Assembly: GCA_946545765.1 (NCBI GenBank) | Contig: CAMNNS010000047.1 | Coordinates: 1-10,134, forward strand | Length of the DNA stretch: 10,134 nucleotides | Source of the DNA: an uncultured Bacteroidales bacterium | GTDB taxonomy: Bacteria > Bacteroidota > Bacteroidia > Bacteroidales > UBA932 | Reading direction: 5' to 3' | Shown here: positions 5,721-10,134 of the stretch, one piece after another | Numbering within the stretch: position 1 is the stretch's first letter | Layout: each line of letters starts with the position of its first letter | Notes under the pieces: generated by a model | The model's database searches: none | What the model was told of the DNA's origin: nothing | Seen by the model: only the letters and a program-made list of their open reading frames with translations | Program-made: the position numbers and the translations under genes

Positions 5721-6154
5721 AATCACGCAATAATTTCACATTATCAAAATTAGAAATCGCTTCGAAGTATATTTTTTTTTGAGTTGAATTATCCTTATGT
5801 TATTGTTTAGTCAGTCTTTCTAATAGTGTGTCAGGCATATAATAAACATACATCAACCACATTGAGCATATTGTCATCACGACAAGAACGACAGTTGATA
5901 CAATCTATTAATCTTGGCAATTGCAATATCCACAAACCGCAGCAAATTAGTGCACTCAAAAGAGTGTATATAAAACACTTGCAAATCCAATCTTTTCGGA
6001 ACACCTTTATGAGCAAGGTTGAATTGTATTTGTCATCGATTCTACTTGCTGTTTGAAACAACAAGGGAAATGCGAGGGCAAAAATTGCAATTACCATTGG
6101 AATTGCAAAAGAACTAATGGCATCTGTGTAATTGACAAGAATTTGTTCTAGCAT
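5704..6154 (-). pseudogene. Decayed multi-pass membrane protein gene (5' fragment)
   Basis: An intact frame of 107 codons runs from the ATG at 6154 to a TGA at 5831. It holds two membrane segments (about 15-35 and 60-80) joined by a basic loop with SRIDDKYNST. After residue 83 (near 5903-5905) the frame turns into a Cys/Asp-rich tail that looks non-native. In the adjacent frame, from about 5904, a clean third membrane segment appears (STVVLVVMTICSMWLMYVYY) followed by MPDTLLERLTKQ, a TAA at 5800-5802, then more protein-like sequence (KKIYFEAISNFDN, LLRDFFTDI) to a TAA at 5704. This suggests a short indel (for example loss of 2 bp) plus a nonsense change. The first two-thirds resemble, from memory, Bacteroidales membrane hypotheticals several hundred residues long. 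It starts 14 bp after the last permease with AGG at good spacing, so it once belonged to that operon. A genuine 107-residue protein is the alternative. Confidence 0.65.
5713..5727. promoter_or_regulatory. Small palindrome CGTGA-N5-TCACG over the rloAB -33 region
   Basis: Perfect 5-bp arms flank five adenines and overlap the predicted -33 box, a position where an operator could act. The same bases also read as the codons for R-D-F-F-T in the remnant of the decayed membrane gene, so the symmetry may be a coding relic. Confidence 0.25.
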
Positions 6155-6168
6155 ATTTTCTTACCTAT

Positions 6169-7359
6169 TTATTTATTCACATACCTATATGATAAGCAAG
6201 CTGTAATAAAATAGAATATTGCTTGAACCCAAAGAGTTAGATATTCTGGTAATATTTGCCCGATTTCTGCCCCCATGCAATTCATTTTTACAAATCCTTG
6301 AACTCCAGGGGTAGCAGGGAATATGAATGAAAAATATTTCCAAAATGTTGGGAAATTAGAGATTGGCCATGTTAATCCACTCAAAAATAGGAGTATCACA
6401 CTCATAAATAGAAACAATACCATTCCTGTCTCTCTGTTTTTTATAAATACAGACCAAGTTTGTGAGAAGAATATCACCGATAATAAAAATGGCAATAAGA
6501 ATCTATAAATCTCCCATGTTGAACTATAATGTGGTAGATTAAATATTCTTGGAATTAGTATCAGAATATATGTGGAGATAATTGAATAGAGGATAAAATA
6601 TGCTAATCCTCTTCCAAAAATCTCTCGATATACTTTTCTTTTAAAAGGACTCTCTTCTTTTAAAAGTTTACCACTTTCATTCTCCTCTCTTCTTGTTCCG
6701 GCAAGCATACCTATCCCCAAAAAAAGTAATTGATGAATGATAAGGACCAATACCCCAGGCACAAAGAAACTTGCAAATCCTGCTCCGGGGTTAAAAAGGG
6801 CAACCATCTCATTCTTAACGGGTTCAACAACAGCCAATGCCTCTTGTTTTGTTAGCCCCTTATTCTCCATCTCTCTTAGCATTAACTCTTTATTCTCATC
6901 TAACATTACGATATTGGCTGCAAGACCTATGTTTTTATAGATAAACATTGTAGCCATATTTATATACAGAGATACAGTTGTAGTTTTGTGAGATACTGTT
7001 CGGTTGTAACTAAAATCTTCTGGTATAACAATTATCCCGTGAATATCACGAGATTGCATTTTAGAAATAGCCTCATCTATATTTATACAATTTATTAACT
7101 CAATTTCTCTTGTGGCATCTAATTTCTGAGAAAATTTTCTACTATCTGAACTATTGCAAAGATCTACTATTCCTGTAGGAATTTCATATACCTCTTCTTG
7201 CATATAGACAACTCCATATAGTAAAGGATAGGCAATTCCTGCCACAAAAAGTATAAGGAGAACCCCGCTATCTTTAAAGATTCTCTTCATCTCATTCCAG
7301 CAAATAGTAAATGTTTGCCGTGTAGAATTTTTTATATATCTTTTTCTGAGCTGTTTCAT
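6169..7359 (-). CDS. ABC-2 type transporter permease (YhhJ/YbhR-like), second of a pair
   Basis: The 396-residue inner-membrane protein has the DrrB/YhhJ layout. A cytoplasmic amphipathic N-terminus precedes the first membrane helix (about 32-52), then a large periplasmic domain (about 53-200) with GIVDLCNSSDSRKF and a GIIVIPEDF motif typical of this family, then a block of five helices from about 203 to the end. The motif FLSGLTWPISNFP (in the fifth helix region) is the usual ABC-2 loop before the last helices. It would form a heterodimer with the upstream permease to move a substrate through a HlyD-TolC conduit. It starts 6 bp after that permease's stop. The substrate is unknown; drugs, lipids or small secreted products are all possible for such systems. 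Confidence 0.92.
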   Translation of the reverse strand: MKQLRKRYIKNSTRQTFTICWNEMKRIFKDSGVLLILFVAGIAYPLLYGVVYMQEEVYEIPTGIVDLCNSSDSRKFSQKLDATREIELINCINIDEAISKMQSRDIHGIIVIPEDFSYNRTVSHKTTTVSLYINMATMFIYKNIGLAANIVMLDENKELMLREMENKGLTKQEALAVVEPVKNEMVALFNPGAGFASFFVPGVLVLIIHQLLFLGIGMLAGTRREENESGKLLKEESPFKRKVYREIFGRGLAYFILYSIISTYILILIPRIFNLPHYSSTWEIYRFLLPFLLSVIFFSQTWSVFIKNRETGMVLFLFMSVILLFLSGLTWPISNFPTFWKYFSFIFPATPGVQGFVKMNCMGAEIGQILPEYLTLWVQAIFYFITACLSYRYVNK

Positions 7360-7365
7360 TGTAAA

Positions 7366-8532
7366 TTACTTAGTAGGATAATTTTGGTATATCAGTGCTT
7401 TCTTTAACCTCAATAAAACCATAAAAGGTAAAAAGAAAAATAGGCATACACCTAAGATATTTATCCAGCAATCTTGTATTCCAGAGCCAAGTACACCCCA
7501 TTTTGCATAAATTAAATAGTATTGTCTGAGAGGGAATAATTGTGCTATTCCTTGAATAGGGACTACCATACTCTCAACAGGAAATGTCATTCCACTCATC
7601 GATAGAGCTAATACAGAATATAAAGAGGCGGCACTTAATGCATCTCTTAAAACCGGGAATAATCCTATAAAAAAGATTCCCACTCCAAAAGATGACAAAA
7701 TCAACATCACAACATTTAGCAACATAACCCAGAACGGACCATTTAAAGGGTATCCAATTATTAAGTAGATAAGAATCTCAAAAGAGATCCCCATTATCAT
7801 ATAGAGAATAAAATAGGGGAGTAGTTTTCCTACGAGTGCATTTATAACACTTCCTCCACTAATGTTAATCCACTCTTTGCTTGTTCTCATTTTTAGCTCA
7901 AACCCAATGGTAAATACAGTCATAACAACTATACATAATCCTAAAATGCCAGGCCAAAGCACAGATATTAAGTAAATTGCATAACTTGCCCAAGGGTTTC
8001 CTATACCATGCATATCTATATTTATAGGTTGAATTTGTGGCATTAAATCTACCTCTGAAACCCCCTTAGCCCTTAGCACACTTCTTTTAACACCAGCATT
8101 TACCACATTTGCAATCGTTAAGAAATTTTTATAAGCAAAGGTCCCGGGGACCATAAATGCTTCTGTATAATAGCAGGTTATAGTGGGTCTTTCTCCATTT
8201 ACAGCCTTTTTGTATGTATCTTCTTGGACAAGCATAAAGCCATAAATTTCTCCCCTCTGCATAGCAATTCTCGCATCGTGATAAGAGGGATATTTATTTA
8301 TAACTTCCACGCCCTCAACAGAATTAAGTTGGTTGTATGTAGTTCTCGATAAATAAGAATTATCTAAATCTACAAACCCTACAGGTATTCTGGTAGGTTG
8401 CCCATCCCATAAAAGGCTTAAGAAAAAAATAGCAGAAAATGCTAATACTAATACTGTACCATATAGATAGATAGGGCGGCTAAACATAATTTTTAGCTCC
8501 CTGATAAAGACTCTAAATATATAACTCAGCAT
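7366..8532 (-). CDS. ABC-2 type transporter permease (YbhS/YhhJ-like), first of a pair
   Basis: The 388-residue protein shares the layout of its downstream neighbour: N-terminal RELKIMFSRPIYLYG, one membrane helix at about 22-43, a periplasmic domain (44-180) with PVGFVDLDNSYLSR and the GEIYGFMLVQEDTY motif, and five or more helices in 185-375. SMSGMTFPVESM is the conserved loop before the last helices. It follows the adaptor gene after only 4 bp with no Shine-Dalgarno, so translation is likely coupled. Two distinct permease genes imply a heterodimer. Like its partner it has no nucleotide-binding domain, so an ATPase must come from elsewhere. Confidence 0.92.
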   Translation of the reverse strand: MLSYIFRVFIRELKIMFSRPIYLYGTVLVLAFSAIFFLSLLWDGQPTRIPVGFVDLDNSYLSRTTYNQLNSVEGVEVINKYPSYHDARIAMQRGEIYGFMLVQEDTYKKAVNGERPTITCYYTEAFMVPGTFAYKNFLTIANVVNAGVKRSVLRAKGVSEVDLMPQIQPINIDMHGIGNPWASYAIYLISVLWPGILGLCIVVMTVFTIGFELKMRTSKEWINISGGSVINALVGKLLPYFILYMIMGISFEILIYLIIGYPLNGPFWVMLLNVVMLILSSFGVGIFFIGLFPVLRDALSAASLYSVLALSMSGMTFPVESMVVPIQGIAQLFPLRQYYLIYAKWGVLGSGIQDCWINILGVCLFFFLPFMVLLRLKKALIYQNYPTK

Positions 8533-8536
8533 ATTA

Positions 8537-9529
8537 TTATTCTATAACAATAGCACTCATTCCAACCCTTAGGTTTGGGATATTGCTAATAGGTTTTGCT
8601 CTAACTTCAAAAGTTTTAGCATCGTATTCGTCAGAAACCTTTGTTGCTCTCCATGTTGCATACGATGCCATTACATTCATAAAGTAAACTTTTGCTTTAT
8701 AATGTTCTTCTCCTAATGCAGGTATTCTAACTTCTATTTCTGCACCAATTCGTATATTCTTTAGTTTATCTTCTCTAACATTAAATGTAAACCAAATATC
8801 ATCTATATCTGTGATAGTCATAATTGGACCCCCTTGACCAACAAGCTCTCCAACTTTAGGAAAAATTTCTGTTATTATACCATTTGTAGGTGAGGATAGA
8901 TTTATTTCGTTTAGATAGCTATTTACTTGATCTACATCTGCTTTTGCCGCTTCTACCAACGCTTCAGCTGCAAGTTTATCCTCTTTTTGAGCTCCATTAA
9001 CAGCCATATCATATTGGCTTTTAGCAGCTTTCTCTGTTGCGACTGCTGCATCGTATTGAGCTTTTACTTCGTCTCTTTTTTGTGCAGAGATAACTTCTTG
9101 TTTATAAAGATTCTCAACTCTTTCAAAAGATTTCTTTGCTATATCTACCCCAACCTTAGCCTTTTGCCACATTTCAAAAGCACTTTGTATTATCTCTACT
9201 CTTGCTCCATGAGTAGCTTTTGAATTTTGTGCAAGGGCTGCTTTATTTTGTGCGTTTGCTTGGATAATTTTTGCCTGAATTTCTGGGCTATCTATAGTTG
9301 CCACTATAACACCTTTTTGAACTGTATCTCCCTCCTGAAAAAGAAGTTCTGAAATTCTTCCAGGAATTTTTCCCGATACTCTATATTCTCTTGCTTCAAC
9401 AGAACCTTGGATAATTGTTTTATATGGTTTAGAAGTGAGCCAACCAATTAAACTTAAAACTATTACAACTAAAAGTAAGGCACCTAAACCTATAAGAAGA
9501 CTTATTGTACTTTGTTCTAACTTTTTCAT
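8537..9529 (-). CDS. HlyD-family periplasmic adaptor (membrane fusion protein)
   Basis: The 330-residue adaptor links the inner-membrane permeases to the TolC-like channel. One N-terminal anchor spans about 9-31. The first half of the lipoyl domain is at 40-82 (GKIPGRISELLFQEGDTVQKG), a long alanine-rich coiled-coil hairpin at 83-208, the second lipoyl half at 210-240 (SSPTNGIITEIF, VGELV), then the beta-barrel with DIWFTFNVRED and a late ATWRAT segment typical of Bacteroidota adaptors of this operon type. The start at 9529 is preferred: it puts the anchor right after a short basic N-terminus and leaves a 16-bp gap to the TolC stop. The longer form from 9562 would overlap the TolC gene by 17 bp. 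Confidence 0.92.
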   Translation of the reverse strand: MKKLEQSTISLLIGLGALLLVVIVLSLIGWLTSKPYKTIIQGSVEAREYRVSGKIPGRISELLFQEGDTVQKGVIVATIDSPEIQAKIIQANAQNKAALAQNSKATHGARVEIIQSAFEMWQKAKVGVDIAKKSFERVENLYKQEVISAQKRDEVKAQYDAAVATEKAAKSQYDMAVNGAQKEDKLAAEALVEAAKADVDQVNSYLNEINLSSPTNGIITEIFPKVGELVGQGGPIMTITDIDDIWFTFNVREDKLKNIRIGAEIEVRIPALGEEHYKAKVYFMNVMASYATWRATKVSDEYDAKTFEVRAKPISNIPNLRVGMSAIVIE

Positions 9530-9545
9530 AATATATATTTTCTCT

Positions 9546-10134
9546 TTAATACAATTTTTCACCGATAGCTTTTCTCAAATGTAGCTCGCACATCCTTAAA
9601 TCTATATTGGCATCAATCTTTTCTGAATTAGCAGATATATAAGCTGTTTGTGCTGCTAATAAATCTGTTAGAGATATTAGCCCCTCTTTGTAAGATAGTT
9701 CTGCCAGCTTTAAATTCTCTTGTGCAGCCTCAATATTACTAATAGCAGCTACAAGTTTGTTTTTAGCCTCTCTGTATTTAAATTCCGATTGCCTGATTTG
9801 CAGAGTTATAAGCTCTTTGACTTGTTCAATTCTTTTGCCAACAATTCTCTCTTCACTCTTTGCAGCTTTAAGGGTATAGATCCTGTCTCCAAAATGGAAG
9901 ATAGGAATTGTTATAGCAACTCCAACAGAAAAAGTCCCTCTAAATTTTTTGCTAAAGCCATTAAAGACATTCGGATTAGTTGTTAGATAATTTGCTGTAG
10001 CAGCGATATTAGGCATAAATCTACTACGAGCTATATTAACTTGACTATGAGAGATTTTACTTAGCTCATATAGTTCATTTATTTCACCTCTTTGTGATAG
10101 GGCACTATTTATATCTATTGCACTTTCGGCATTA
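9546..10134 (-). CDS. TolC-family outer-membrane efflux protein, 5' end off window
   Basis: The last 195 codons are visible; the frame is open to the right edge, so no start or signal peptide can be seen. The sequence has the second-half features of an outer membrane efflux protein: a long helix (residues reading QRGEINELYELSKISHSQVNIARS), then RFMPNIAATANY where the chain enters the beta-barrel, the strand GVAITIPIFHFGDR, a second helical hairpin, and the highly typical LAELSYKEGLISLTDLLAAQTAY followed by a short C-terminal helix. It is the channel for the exporter and is transcribed before the adaptor and permeases. An ATG at 10016 is internal to this frame, not the true start. Confidence 0.93.
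   Translation of the reverse strand, partial: NAESAIDINSALSQRGEINELYELSKISHSQVNIARSRFMPNIAATANYLTTNPNVFNGFSKKFRGTFSVGVAITIPIFHFGDRIYTLKAAKSEERIVGKRIEQVKELITLQIRQSEFKYREAKNKLVAAISNIEAAQENLKLAELSYKEGLISLTDLLAAQTAYISANSEKIDANIDLRMCELHLRKAIGEKLY

Noticed and set aside
5826..6056. Plus-strand 76-codon frame opposite the decayed membrane gene
   Set aside because: Antisense shadow with no start signal or recognisable domain.

Overview
The window looks like part of a chromosome from a low-GC Bacteroidota, most likely Bacteroidales. The reasons are the Bacteroidales-style protein set (short RsmI, zinc-containing thymidine kinase, ComEA-like helix-hairpin-helix protein, TolC/HlyD/two-permease efflux operon), A/T-rich leaders with few Shine-Dalgarno sites, and promoter boxes that fit the Bacteroidota consensus TTTG-N19-21-TAnnTTTG. 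I cannot name a genus from sequence alone.

Left third (1-2990): a minus-strand operon reads, in transcription order, a 530-residue hyper-acidic protein, rsmI (16S rRNA C1402 ribose methyltransferase), and a membrane-anchored helix-hairpin-helix protein that runs off the left edge. The acidic gene and the helix-hairpin-helix gene both carry short in-frame tandem repeats that encode low-complexity segments. A compact 61-bp divergent control region separates this operon from tdk (thymidine kinase) on the plus strand.

Middle (3602-5720): a two-gene minus-strand module, an AAA/ABC-type ATPase (RloA-like) followed with zero spacing by an RloB-family protein. This is the architecture of RloAB and lactococcal AbiL-type phage-defence pairs. 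It has its own good promoter match. It sits between the end of tdk (11 bp away) and a decayed membrane-protein gene (5704-6154). That gene shows a frameshift and at least one in-frame stop, and its readable homology-like sequence ends just where the ATPase promoter begins. The simplest reading is that the defence module replaced the 3' part of that gene.

Right third (6169-10134): a tightly packed minus-strand export operon of TolC-family outer-membrane factor (5' end off the window), HlyD-family adaptor and two ABC-2 permeases. No ATPase for the exporter is visible in the window. The decayed membrane gene starts 14 bp after the last permease and was probably the operon's final gene.

The most interesting item is the RloA/RloB module with its apparent insertion scar. 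Next are the repeat-expanded acidic protein and a cluster of the 8-bp palindrome ATCGCGAT confined to the left operon. I saw no tRNA, rRNA, CRISPR array, insertion sequence or integrase.
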